The translations under genes were made by a program, and so were the position numbers. Shown here piece after piece: positions 1 to 8,449 of a DNA stretch of 64,000 nucleotides (positions are counted from its first letter, which is position 1; each line of letters begins with the position of its first letter). The notes under the pieces are model-generated. The model worked only from the letters and a program-made list of their open reading frames with translations, had not been told where the DNA came from and searched no databases. Source of the DNA: a virus; IMG/VR virus record IMGVR_UViG_3300022745_000628, positions 62,001 to 126,000 of that record, one strand, 5' to 3'.

Positions 1-1311
1 GAAGAGCAGTTCAAATTCGGATTTTTGGTACGTTGCGCAGAAGAAGGGCTAAACGCTGCACAGATTGAGTTGCGTACCAAACAAGCATCTTGGAATCCGA
101 TTGATTGGTTAGCTGACACATACGATTACGGGATAGATAAGGCTCGAGATGTGTGGCACGCCGGCCGGAAAGCTTACGATACTGCAAACCAGTACGGTAA
201 TAATTTCAGAGACGCTGCTTATAACAGCTATGTGGCGCCGATAGCCGGCCCAGCTGATCAGGCCGCTAATATGTGGAACGAGGGTGTTAAAAACGTAAAC
301 CAGTACGGTAAGAATTTCAAAGACGCTGCTGGTTACAACTATGGCATCCAGCCTACGCCAGCGACGGCTAAACCGGCTACCACCCCTGCGCCGACTACTC
401 CATCGCCAATTAAGCCAGCTCCGCAGCCTAACATTATTCCATCGCCGAAAAGCATGGGCGAAGCCGCTAAACAACGGAATGCTGGCGGTATGGGAGCTAT
501 GAAACTGAGCGGCTTGATGGATCCGTTGAACTTAGGCCACAACATGGCTTCTCTTGGAAACGCGGCTGCGTCTGTAATGACCAATCCGCTTGGATTGCGA
601 TCCGCAGCGCAGACACTGATGCACCCTGATACGCTTAATATTGGCCACAATATGGCTGCGTTAGGCAATACTGCTGCATCAGTGCTGACTAATCCACTAG
701 GTTTGAGGTCAGCAGGTACTGCATTATTGGATGCCGGCAAGCATTTCCTGCCTAGAGCTGCTCAGGCTAAGTATGTAACGCCTAGCGCTGCTCAACCAGC
801 TGCACCGCAACCGCAACCGCAACCAGTAGCACCGCAAGCAATGGCCGCACCTCAGCGACAGCCTCGTGCACTCGGATTAGACGGGCCGTATCAAGGTAAG
901 TCGAATAGCCTACACAATTTTCTTAGTACTATGCCGCCAGAGTGGGAACAATGGTACAACAACCAACTTAAAGTGCGAGCAGCAATGCAAGCAGCACCTG
1001 CGGCTAACGTAGTAAAGAGCGGCTCCGCGTCATCTGATTTAATTAGCGGCGCAGCTAACGTCGGCGCTAACGTGATGACTTTGCCGATTAAATGGCCATT
1101 GCTTGCTGCAGCTGGAGCAACTGCGCTAGGTGTAGGAGCTGGCCATTTACATCAACGTGCGCTTACGGCTCAGGCGCTAGATCCAGAAGATATTCAAAAA
1201 CAAGAGTTGATCCAAGCATACTTGTTGCATCGCCGGCATATACTCGACGAGAAGGCCAGACGTAATTCGGCTGACCGAGAAGTCCAGTTTGCACAAGGTT
1301 TTAATGGATGA
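1..1311 (+). CDS. Glycine-zipper, proline-rich phage protein (5' end outside window)
   Basis: The frame is open from base 1 with no convincing start, so the N-terminus lies upstream; the TTG at 25 is the first candidate but has no ribosome site and the preceding codons look coding. The visible part has two related Asn/Tyr-rich segments (xNQYGxNFxDAA, near codons 65 and 100), a Pro/Thr-rich linker, a 27-residue tandem duplication (codons 176-202 and 212-238), a Pro/Gln-rich linker, and near codons 350-385 an Ala/Gly-rich hydrophobic segment containing GATALGVGAG. A charged helical tail ends the protein. The glycine-zipper segment suggests a membrane-inserting or ejected virion protein, but the family is not recognised. 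The stop overlaps the next start (ATGA), so the two genes are probably translationally coupled. Confidence 0.7.
   Translation, partial: EEQFKFGFLVRCAEEGLNAAQIELRTKQASWNPIDWLADTYDYGIDKARDVWHAGRKAYDTANQYGNNFRDAAYNSYVAPIAGPADQAANMWNEGVKNVNQYGKNFKDAAGYNYGIQPTPATAKPATTPAPTTPSPIKPAPQPNIIPSPKSMGEAAKQRNAGGMGAMKLSGLMDPLNLGHNMASLGNAAASVMTNPLGLRSAAQTLMHPDTLNIGHNMAALGNTAASVLTNPLGLRSAGTALLDAGKHFLPRAAQAKYVTPSAAQPAAPQPQPQPVAPQAMAAPQRQPRALGLDGPYQGKSNSLHNFLSTMPPEWEQWYNNQLKVRAAMQAAPAANVVKSGSASSDLISGAANVGANVMTLPIKWPLLAAAGATALGVGAGHLHQRALTAQALDPEDIQKQELIQAYLLHRRHILDEKARRNSADREVQFAQGFNG
526..714 (+). repeat. In-gene tandem duplication of 27 codons
   Basis: Two copies (526-606 and 634-714) encode nearly identical peptides beginning LNxGHNMAxLGN and ending TNPLGLRSA, separated by nine codons. 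The DNA differs at many synonymous positions, so the peptide is conserved although the nucleotide repeat has decayed. This looks like an old duplication kept under purifying selection. Confidence 0.85.
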
Positions 1312-1688
1312 GAGAGCTGCCGCCAGTACCCGGTACTTTAGCACCGAAATCGGTAGACACTAAATTCCGGTACGAGTCGACCAACAAACGTAATCCAAAC
1401 CATAAATTTCAATGGTTTGCTAATACCGAACGAATTCCGGTGCTGTGTTCCGATGGGCAAGCATTAACTCAGCAAGAATTAGATTCTTTAGTCTTACAGC
1501 ACGAATTTCAAAGTCGGTTGTTTGATTTATCTGTGCCGGAAGACATGGCAGCCTATAACGATGTAATGGATAAGATTTACAATGGTTGGTATGCCAAGAT
1601 TGATAAACAACAAAGATGGCCGGAAGGCCGGACACACCCGACAATCTGGCTCGAGTGGGCAATTCGTTACAAAATTCCGCGTCGGTAA
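1308..1688 (+). CDS. Hypothetical phage protein, 126 aa
   Basis: The ATG lies inside the stop of the previous gene (ATGA), a common coupled arrangement. The product is hydrophilic, rich in Trp, Tyr and Arg, with no signal peptide, membrane segment or motif that I recognise. Near the middle is a stretch of the type LTQQELDSLVLQHEFQ, predicted helical. Its place between two glycine-zipper proteins suggests membership of the same virion or injection gene set, but no function can be assigned. It is likely real because of its spacing and because the neighbouring genes use the same strand and style. Confidence 0.65.
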   Translation: MRELPPVPGTLAPKSVDTKFRYESTNKRNPNHKFQWFANTERIPVLCSDGQALTQQELDSLVLQHEFQSRLFDLSVPEDMAAYNDVMDKIYNGWYAKIDKQQRWPEGRTHPTIWLEWAIRYKIPRR

Positions 1689-1693
1689 CTAAC

Positions 1694-2674
1694 ATGCAAA
1701 ACAAGCTGGCACTTAATGTCGTTCGATCTCCCGAAGCAATGGAGCAGTTTCGAAAGGATCGATTTAACGCATTATTGCGTGTTAGCGCATTAGCCGCCGG
1801 AATAGGTGCTGGCGCAACGGCGTTACCACAGATTCCTAAGTTATTCGAAACTGCCAACAGCTTGGATATTCCAGATCCAGCAGATAGCTACGTAACCATT
1901 GGCGATGTGCAGCCGGATCCCAAGAAACGAGTGAAACTCAAGCACGAGTTACCAAAATTAGCTGGATTAGGATCTTTGGCTGGCGTGGCTATTGGAAATG
2001 CGGCTAGCAAGGCATTGCCTTATATACAAAGCGGCGCAGAAAGTGTTGGATCCGCAGTCAATTCTGGATTGGCAGGACTTAGCGATCTAAAAGATCGTAT
2101 AGGTGCAGCTATTACGCCAGGCGAAGATAACGCAGGTGTGTATTCCGGACTATATGGTCCTACGTTGGCAACTGGCGCAGCTATGGGCGGCGTTGGATTA
2201 GGAATGTACGGAGCTCACAAATTAATCAAAGGTATTAAATCTCGGCAGCGCGATGCGCAACTTGCTGAAGCTAAGCGAAAATACGAAAAGGCCTTGCAAG
2301 AAGAATACGAGTCTATGTTGCTGCAGAAGCATTCCGTTGACAGTTTGTACGAAAAGCGCGCGGATCTGGCATCTATGGCAAATTCGTTGTACGCCAATAC
2401 ATACGGCCCGCTAGTTTCTACTATTACCGGCACACCTAAAGAAGAAGCTTGGCGATCGTATTTAGGCACCATGCTTGCTTTAACAGCGGCAGGCGGCGCT
2501 GGCGGATATGTAGCCGGTCGCTATATGACTGCCAAGAAGAGTCCGGAGCAGCTTAAAAAGAAGATTTTGCAACAACGCCAGGCTCAGCGGGAAGCAACCC
2601 CGTACTCCGCCATTCCGTTCGGGTACACTGTTCCTGTAGACCCGAGTACTCACGTATTAGAATCGCTGGGATAA
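1694..2674 (+). CDS. Glycine-zipper helical protein, 326 aa
   Basis: An upstream ATG at 1616 would overlap the previous gene by 73 bases; I choose ATG 1694, five bases after that gene's stop. The product has at least four Ala/Gly hydrophobic segments: AAGIGAGATA near residue 35, GSLAGVAIGNAASKA near 95, GAAMGGVGLGMYGAHK near 170 and AAGGAGGYVAGRYM near 265. The third is followed by a long charged helix containing KYEKALQEEYESML. This alternation of glycine zippers and amphipathic helices suggests a membrane-inserting virion or ejection protein. It also carries YEKRAD, an instance of an aromatic-x-Lys-x-Ala motif seen in several head-module proteins. The family is not recognised. Confidence 0.65.
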   Translation: MQNKLALNVVRSPEAMEQFRKDRFNALLRVSALAAGIGAGATALPQIPKLFETANSLDIPDPADSYVTIGDVQPDPKKRVKLKHELPKLAGLGSLAGVAIGNAASKALPYIQSGAESVGSAVNSGLAGLSDLKDRIGAAITPGEDNAGVYSGLYGPTLATGAAMGGVGLGMYGAHKLIKGIKSRQRDAQLAEAKRKYEKALQEEYESMLLQKHSVDSLYEKRADLASMANSLYANTYGPLVSTITGTPKEEAWRSYLGTMLALTAAGGAGGYVAGRYMTAKKSPEQLKKKILQQRQAQREATPYSAIPFGYTVPVDPSTHVLESLG

Positions 2675-2676
2675 AA

Positions 2677-3006
2677 ATGGATAAATCGGATTCCGATCAA
2701 GATCTCGAATCGGTCGAGTTGCTGCCAGCGTTCTACTGGATTTGTCAAGAATGCGGTAAAAATCAGTATCAGCATGCTATTCATGTTGAAATGTCGGCGG
2801 AAGACATGCAAGAAGTGTTGGAAGATCTGGGAATCGATATAGCTGAGCAGTTAGGTAGTGGAGAATTTTTGAAGATCCCAACTATCGTAGAATGTAAGGA
2901 TTGCTCCTCGCGTTTTAAAGTAACCTGCCCATTCGTTAAAGACGAACCAGATACGGAAGAAAATGACCAATCCGATGGATCTGCATTTGGGGACTTCTCC
3001 GAATAA
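2677..3006 (+). CDS. Small zinc-ribbon protein, 109 aa
   Basis: It starts two bases after the previous stop. Two CxxC knuckles (C23/C26 in CQEC and C73/C76 in CKDC) sit on either side of a helical, acidic segment, giving a four-cysteine zinc-ribbon arrangement. The tail is acidic. Its 3' end overlaps the start of the polymerase gene by 44 bases in another frame, so the two are probably co-translated. Small zinc ribbons near polymerases can be transcription cofactors, but this is inference from position only. The beta-prime N-terminus encoded next door shows no zinc cluster of its own, so a separate zinc protein beside it is worth noting. Confidence 0.6.
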   Translation: MDKSDSDQDLESVELLPAFYWICQECGKNQYQHAIHVEMSAEDMQEVLEDLGIDIAEQLGSGEFLKIPTIVECKDCSSRFKVTCPFVKDEPDTEENDQSDGSAFGDFSE

Positions 3007-6000
3007 TAATCAACCGTCTGCATTAGACGGTTACGACGGATTAGAGTCGCAAGCACCGGATATTCCAGCTATATCTCCGGAAATTACCGAGAAAGACTTA
3101 CGCGAGTTTGCGCATCCGCAGCAATTGCGTGCCGCTATATATGACAAAACTCTAGCTGCCGCGCAAGCGATCCAGCCTGTGCAAAATAATCGGTACAAGT
3201 TATCTGTCACCGACGTACATTACGCGGATCCAGACCATTTTGATCTAACTAAACAAAAACAAGCGCTATTGTCCGGCGGATCTATTGGCCGAAGACTTCG
3301 CGGTACATGGGTACTAGAAGATGCAGCTGGAAACACTCTCGGAAGCAAAACAACGACTTTGGCACGTATTCCGCATTTGACTGACCGCGGTACGTTCATT
3401 AATAATGCCAACGAGTATTCACTAGTAAGCCAACTGCGGCTACGCCCAGGCATTTACACACGTAAAAAGGCTAACGGTGAAATAGAAGCACACGCTAACG
3501 TAACAAAAGGGCCTGGGCACAAGCTATTTCTAGATCCTAAGACCGGCGTATTCAAGCTAGGCATGCAACAATCCGAAATGCCAGTTGTTACGTTACTTAG
3601 GGCTATGGGTGTTAACGACGCGCAGTTGCGCGATGCTTGGGGTAACGAGCTAGCAGCCGCTAATATGCGCAAAGACGATGCGCAAGTCATTACTAAGCTG
3701 CACAAGAAGCTGGTACACAAGGTTGATCCTGACAAGTCGCCATCAGAGCAGGTAGTCGATGCTTTTCACCGTATGGAGCTGGATCCAGAAGTATCCGCGC
3801 GTACATTGGGACATCCGTACACCAATATGACGTCGGATGCGATACTGGCTACAACCAAAAAACTATTGGCTATTAGCCGTAATGAACAAGAAACGGACGA
3901 TCGCGATGCAATGCCGTTTCAAACATTGCACGGTCCGGAAGACTTATTGGCGGAGCGCTTGTCCAAATCACGCGGCACTATGAATAAGTTGCTGTGGAAA
4001 GCGTCAGCTAAAGGCGAGCTAGGTTCTGGTTTAAGCGGTGCTTTCGATGATGACGTTAAAAGTGCACTACTGACATCCGGGTTAGGTCAAGTGTTGGAGG
4101 AAGTTAACCTCGGTGAAGTGCTGGATCAGCAGAACCGGGTTTCGCGTATGGGTGAAGGTGGTATTACAAGCGGGGATTCGGTTCCTGAAGAGAGCCGTGC
4201 GCTCCATCCCTCACAATTCGGATTTATCGACATATTGCGTACTGCAGAAAGTTCGCGCGCAGGCGTCGATTTACGTCTAGCTAATTCTGTTCGAAAAGGG
4301 CCTAATAATACGCTGTATACCAAGGTTATTGATAGAGCAGGTAATCCTGTTTATCGTAAGCCTATTGCGATTGCCGATTCTGTTTTAGCATTTCCAGGTG
4401 AAATGGAGTCGGATACTCCATACGTTCGAGCCATTAAGAATGGCCGTGTAACTGTAGTAAAACGTGACGACGTGGATTACACAGTGCCGCATATGGAAGG
4501 CACCTTGTCACCTATGGCTAACCTCATTCCAGGCAAGTCAGCGGTTAAAGGTCAAAGACTAGTCATGGCATCTAGAATGATGCAACAAGCCTTACCGCTT
4601 AAAGAGCCTGAAGCGCCATTCGTACAATCTGCTAATCCAGATAAAGATGGCGAAAGCTTTGAAGAGACTTATTCTAAGTTCATGGGCGCAGTGAAAGCTG
4701 ACCAGCGTGGCCGAGTTATGGCTGTATCGCCAGACCATATTGAAGTTAAATACGCCGACGGCGATACTAAAAAAATTGAGCTGGCTAACAATTTCCCGCT
4801 TAATCGTAAGACTATGTACACGCAAACAGCTGCGGTACAACCCGGCGATTTTATACAGCCCGGTCAATTGCTGGCACATTCCAACTTTACAGACAAGCAG
4901 GGTGTTACAGCGTTAGGTAAAAACCTTCGTATAGCGTATATGCCATACGACGGGCGTAATTGGGAAGACGCGGTGGTTATCAGTGAATCGGCTGCTAAGA
5001 AGTTCACGTCTGAGCATGCTTATAAGCACGACCACGAGTTTACAGAGGCCGATAAGCCAGGCCGCGCGCGTTACATTAGTATCTTTCCAGGCAAGTACAA
5101 CAAAGAAACGCTAAGCAAATTTGATGAAAAAGGTGCTATTAAACCCGGTACTACGGTAAAAGCAGGCGATCCGCTGCTGCTTATGGTTTCTGAAAAAGAG
5201 CGCAATAAGAAATCTATGATTCGCGGCAATAAGTCTGTGTTTCAAGATAAGTCGATTCTGTGGGATCACGATTACGATGGACAAGTTACCGACGTAATTC
5301 ATACGCCTAAAGGTATGTCCGTAGTTGTTAAAGCTTATAAGCCCACGCAAGTAGGGGATAAACTTAGTCCCAGATATGGGGACAAAGGCATTATCAGTCA
5401 TATCGTTCCGGACGAACAGATGATACATGACGCTGATGGTAAACCATATGAGATGTTAGTTAGCCCGCTTGGCTTAACATCTCGTATTAATCCAATGCAG
5501 TACGTGGAAAACGCGCTAGGTAAAATTACCGAAAAAACAGGTAAAACCTACAAAATCAAGGATTTTGACGGTAACACAGACTTAGCGCAATATGCCGCAG
5601 ACGAGCTCAAAAAGCACGGGCTTTCTGACACTGAGACGGTGATCGATCCTAGAACCGGTAGAAAAATACCGGGCATTGTGACCGGCAATCGTTGGGTAAT
5701 GAAATTGCATCATATGGCTGCGGACAAGTTACAAGGTCGCGGACTGGGGTCTTACGATGCTACCGGCGCGCCAGCTGGTAAGACTGAAACATCCGACTCG
5801 AGTAAACGGCTTGGGATGTTAGAAGTTAATGCGATAATGTCTTCGGGCGCTACGAATGTCTTGCGAGAGGCGGGGCTATTGCGTGGGCAAGCTAATCCGC
5901 AATACTGGTCGGAATACATGTCCGGACTGGATCCTAAGACGCCAGAAGTCCCGTTTGTATACGACAAGTTTGTTAACATGCTGAAAGCAGCCGGGATTAA

Positions 6001-7444
6001 TCCAGTGCGGAATGGGCCTAAAACCCAGCTTATGGCACTGACAGATGCCGATATAGATAAGTTAGCTGGCAATCGAGAGCTCAAAAATGCTGAGACGGTT
6101 AACTGGAAAGACATGGCGCCGGTGGATGGCGGCTTATTTAGCCAAGATCTAACTGGTGGGCACGGATCCATAGGCGGCGGAGGCGGCTCGAGATGGAGCT
6201 ATATGTCTTTGCATACGCCTTTACCTAATCCTGTAATGGCTGAGCCAATTCGGCGTGTACTTGGTTTAACTAAACCGCAGTTTGAAAATATTATCGCTAG
6301 TAAGGATAGTATTAACGGCGAGACTGGCCCGCAGGCTATTCACAATGCGCTTAAGAAGATTGATGTGACGCGAGAACTTGCGCAAGTACGTGAGCAAATC
6401 AAATCTGGTAAAAAGACCAAGCGCGATGATGCAATTCGTAAAATCGGCTATCTAAAGACTGCTGAACGTTTGCAAATGCATCCGTCTGAATGGATGTTGA
6501 GTAAAGTGCCGGTTATACCGCCTATTTTCAGACCTGTGTCTGTAATGGGCTCGAAAAAACTACCGTTGGTAGACGACGCTAACTATTTGTACAAAGAACT
6601 GTGGGACGCTAACCAGACAGTTAAAAACCTGTCTAAGCATTTAGATCCTAAGGATTATGGCGATGAAATGTTGGCGACTTACAAAGCGTTCCAAGCTGTA
6701 ACGGGTTTAGGCGATCCGTTACAAGCCAAAAATAAAGAGCGCGGCGTTGCCGGCATATTAAAGCATGTACTCGGAGCTGGCGGCCCTAAGTCTAGTATGA
6801 TCCAGCGTAAGTTGCTTGGAAGTACTACTGACTTCGTTACGCGCGGTGTAATTGCACCAAACCCAGATTTACATATGGATCAGGTAGCGCTACCAGAAGA
6901 GCAAGCCTGGGATATGTACCAGCCGATGCTTGTTCGTCGAATGGTGCGTAGCGGTATGAGTAAGATGGATGCGTTGCGAGCTGTCGAGCAAAGACAACCG
7001 GTTGCTAAAAAAGCACTAGACAACGAACTCGAGGACGGCGTTGTGTTGTTCAATCGAGCTCCGACTTTGCACCGTTATGGCATTATGGCTGCAAAGCCGG
7101 TGCTGACTAAAAACAAAATTATCGAATTACCTACGTTCGTTTACGCTGGATTGGGCGCAGACAATGACGGTGATCAGATGAACATCCACGCTTTAACGAC
7201 ACAATCCGCTAAAGATGAAGCCATGGAAAAGATGTTGCCATCGAAGAATTTGTTCAATGTCAGCGAATTCAAGGTGCACCAGCTGCCATCCAAAGATTAT
7301 GTGGCTGGACTGTACGCTGCATCTACTGCACGAGACGACAAGAATCAGGTTATGTATTTTGATAGCCCAGAAGCTGCTATCAGAGCATATAAAGCTGGTC
7401 GAATCGATCTTGGTCGGCGTGTGAAAATATTAGATAAGAACTAA
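2963..7444 (+). CDS. rpoB-rpoC1: Fused RNA polymerase beta / beta-prime N-terminal half, 1493 aa
   Basis: A single chain carries bacterial-type beta and then the first part of beta-prime. Beta signatures in order: TDRGTFINN and VSQL followed by RPGIY (about residues 138-165), HPSQFG (about 415, the place of bacterial HPTHYG), a segment matching NFEDA (NWEDAVVISESA, about 665), VGDKLSPRYGDKG (797-809, canonical GDKxxxRHGNKG) and LGMLEVNAI (about 950, canonical GEMEVWAL). Beta-prime signatures follow: GGLFSQD (about 1055), NRAPTLHRYG (about 1365) and the catalytic magnesium loop ADNDGDQM with D1400, D1402 and D1404 intact. The usual four-cysteine zinc site of the beta-prime N-terminus is not visible. 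The chain stops just after the segment equivalent to GLYYMT...ARVKV in E. coli beta-prime; the rest is in the gene at 10973. No alpha or omega subunit is seen. Confidence 0.95.
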   Translation: MTNPMDLHLGTSPNNNQPSALDGYDGLESQAPDIPAISPEITEKDLREFAHPQQLRAAIYDKTLAAAQAIQPVQNNRYKLSVTDVHYADPDHFDLTKQKQALLSGGSIGRRLRGTWVLEDAAGNTLGSKTTTLARIPHLTDRGTFINNANEYSLVSQLRLRPGIYTRKKANGEIEAHANVTKGPGHKLFLDPKTGVFKLGMQQSEMPVVTLLRAMGVNDAQLRDAWGNELAAANMRKDDAQVITKLHKKLVHKVDPDKSPSEQVVDAFHRMELDPEVSARTLGHPYTNMTSDAILATTKKLLAISRNEQETDDRDAMPFQTLHGPEDLLAERLSKSRGTMNKLLWKASAKGELGSGLSGAFDDDVKSALLTSGLGQVLEEVNLGEVLDQQNRVSRMGEGGITSGDSVPEESRALHPSQFGFIDILRTAESSRAGVDLRLANSVRKGPNNTLYTKVIDRAGNPVYRKPIAIADSVLAFPGEMESDTPYVRAIKNGRVTVVKRDDVDYTVPHMEGTLSPMANLIPGKSAVKGQRLVMASRMMQQALPLKEPEAPFVQSANPDKDGESFEETYSKFMGAVKADQRGRVMAVSPDHIEVKYADGDTKKIELANNFPLNRKTMYTQTAAVQPGDFIQPGQLLAHSNFTDKQGVTALGKNLRIAYMPYDGRNWEDAVVISESAAKKFTSEHAYKHDHEFTEADKPGRARYISIFPGKYNKETLSKFDEKGAIKPGTTVKAGDPLLLMVSEKERNKKSMIRGNKSVFQDKSILWDHDYDGQVTDVIHTPKGMSVVVKAYKPTQVGDKLSPRYGDKGIISHIVPDEQMIHDADGKPYEMLVSPLGLTSRINPMQYVENALGKITEKTGKTYKIKDFDGNTDLAQYAADELKKHGLSDTETVIDPRTGRKIPGIVTGNRWVMKLHHMAADKLQGRGLGSYDATGAPAGKTETSDSSKRLGMLEVNAIMSSGATNVLREAGLLRGQANPQYWSEYMSGLDPKTPEVPFVYDKFVNMLKAAGINPVRNGPKTQLMALTDADIDKLAGNRELKNAETVNWKDMAPVDGGLFSQDLTGGHGSIGGGGGSRWSYMSLHTPLPNPVMAEPIRRVLGLTKPQFENIIASKDSINGETGPQAIHNALKKIDVTRELAQVREQIKSGKKTKRDDAIRKIGYLKTAERLQMHPSEWMLSKVPVIPPIFRPVSVMGSKKLPLVDDANYLYKELWDANQTVKNLSKHLDPKDYGDEMLATYKAFQAVTGLGDPLQAKNKERGVAGILKHVLGAGGPKSSMIQRKLLGSTTDFVTRGVIAPNPDLHMDQVALPEEQAWDMYQPMLVRRMVRSGMSKMDALRAVEQRQPVAKKALDNELEDGVVLFNRAPTLHRYGIMAAKPVLTKNKIIELPTFVYAGLGADNDGDQMNIHALTTQSAKDEAMEKMLPSKNLFNVSEFKVHQLPSKDYVAGLYAASTARDDKNQVMYFDSPEAAIRAYKAGRIDLGRRVKILDKN

Positions 7445-7506
7445 TGCGACACAGCACCGGTTGTACAATTAAAACATCGCTTTCTTCTATTAGGATTTAA
7501 CTACGT

Positions 7507-8391
7507 ATGCCCAAACAAAACGGAACGTCTAATCTAATTTGGTCGTCTCGAGAGATCCCGGACGAAATATCCCAGCCAATCACCAGCGCAGCTGGGCATA
7601 TCGCAGAGGGTGTTAAAGATAATCTTGGACTAGGATTAGGTGCCGGCGGAGCGGCCGCGGTAGCCAATCAATTAGCTAATCGGGCGATGCCTAATATCGC
7701 TACGAGTAAGCCTGTAGTTGGGCCGGGTATGCTACGGGCCGCTGCCAAGATCGTTGGTCCGTGGCGCACACCGGCGGCAGGCGCTGCGGTTAGCTCGCTA
7801 ACGCACGGGCGATCTGCAATCGCTGGTATTCTCCAGAACTTGGCTAATGTAGCCAGCAGAGCAAAAACGCCGATACAAGCTGGAGCCGGTAATACATTAA
7901 AATGGTTAGGAGCCGGGGCTGTTGGCGGAGCCGGTTATGGCGCGTACAAAGGCTATCAAAACGCAGAGAAAGCAAGAACGGAAGCTATGGATACAATTCA
8001 AACTCGTCCTGTTGTTAAATGGAGCTCCGCGCGCGATTTCGGACGTCTGGCCGGTTATAAGCTCGCTGCTGACGTGACTGCTGATGCGCCGGCTGCTAAA
8101 GAGCGCCGACCGCTTAACCAGATTAACGGTAATGACATTGTTGGCGGTGCAACATTCGGGTGGCTAGGTAATCGGATTGGCGCACACGTGCCGGTACAGA
8201 ATCCTGCTGCCAGCTCGTATGCTTCGCAAGGTATGCACAGCAGTATTCCAAATATTGGCAAGATCCTTGCGTTAAACAGCAAACGTATGCCACCGGTGAC
8301 TAATGACCCTAAAGCCAAGTTAATCGGTACAATCTTAGGTGCTTTAGGCGGTGTCGGTGTATCCAAAGGGGTCGACGCCTTAGGCGGTTAA
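7507..8391 (+). CDS. Glycine-zipper protein between the polymerase genes, 294 aa
   Basis: The ATG is preceded by TAGGA at a workable distance. The product is Ala/Gly-rich with several zipper-like hydrophobic stretches: LGLGAGGAAAVANQLA near residue 40, WLGAGAVGGAGYGAYKGY near 140, VGGATFGWLGNRIG near 212 and LIGTILGALGGVGVSKG near 275, the last followed directly by the C-terminus. It contains YKLAAD, another instance of the aromatic-Lys-x-Ala motif. It resembles in style the products at 1, 1694 and 18925 and may be part of the same membrane-active set, possibly ejected with the genome. No enzymatic motif is visible and the family is not recognised. Confidence 0.65.
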   Translation: MPKQNGTSNLIWSSREIPDEISQPITSAAGHIAEGVKDNLGLGLGAGGAAAVANQLANRAMPNIATSKPVVGPGMLRAAAKIVGPWRTPAAGAAVSSLTHGRSAIAGILQNLANVASRAKTPIQAGAGNTLKWLGAGAVGGAGYGAYKGYQNAEKARTEAMDTIQTRPVVKWSSARDFGRLAGYKLAADVTADAPAAKERRPLNQINGNDIVGGATFGWLGNRIGAHVPVQNPAASSYASQGMHSSIPNIGKILALNSKRMPPVTNDPKAKLIGTILGALGGVGVSKGVDALGG

Positions 8392-8449
8392 TTTTCGGAG
8401 CGATGTACAGTTGACGGATACCATACCAATTCGTAACAATTCATAACCA

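Noticed and set aside
1616-1693. Earlier ATG for the 1694 gene
   Set aside because: It would overlap the preceding gene by 73 bases, while ATG 1694 lies just after that gene's stop, the pattern used elsewhere here.
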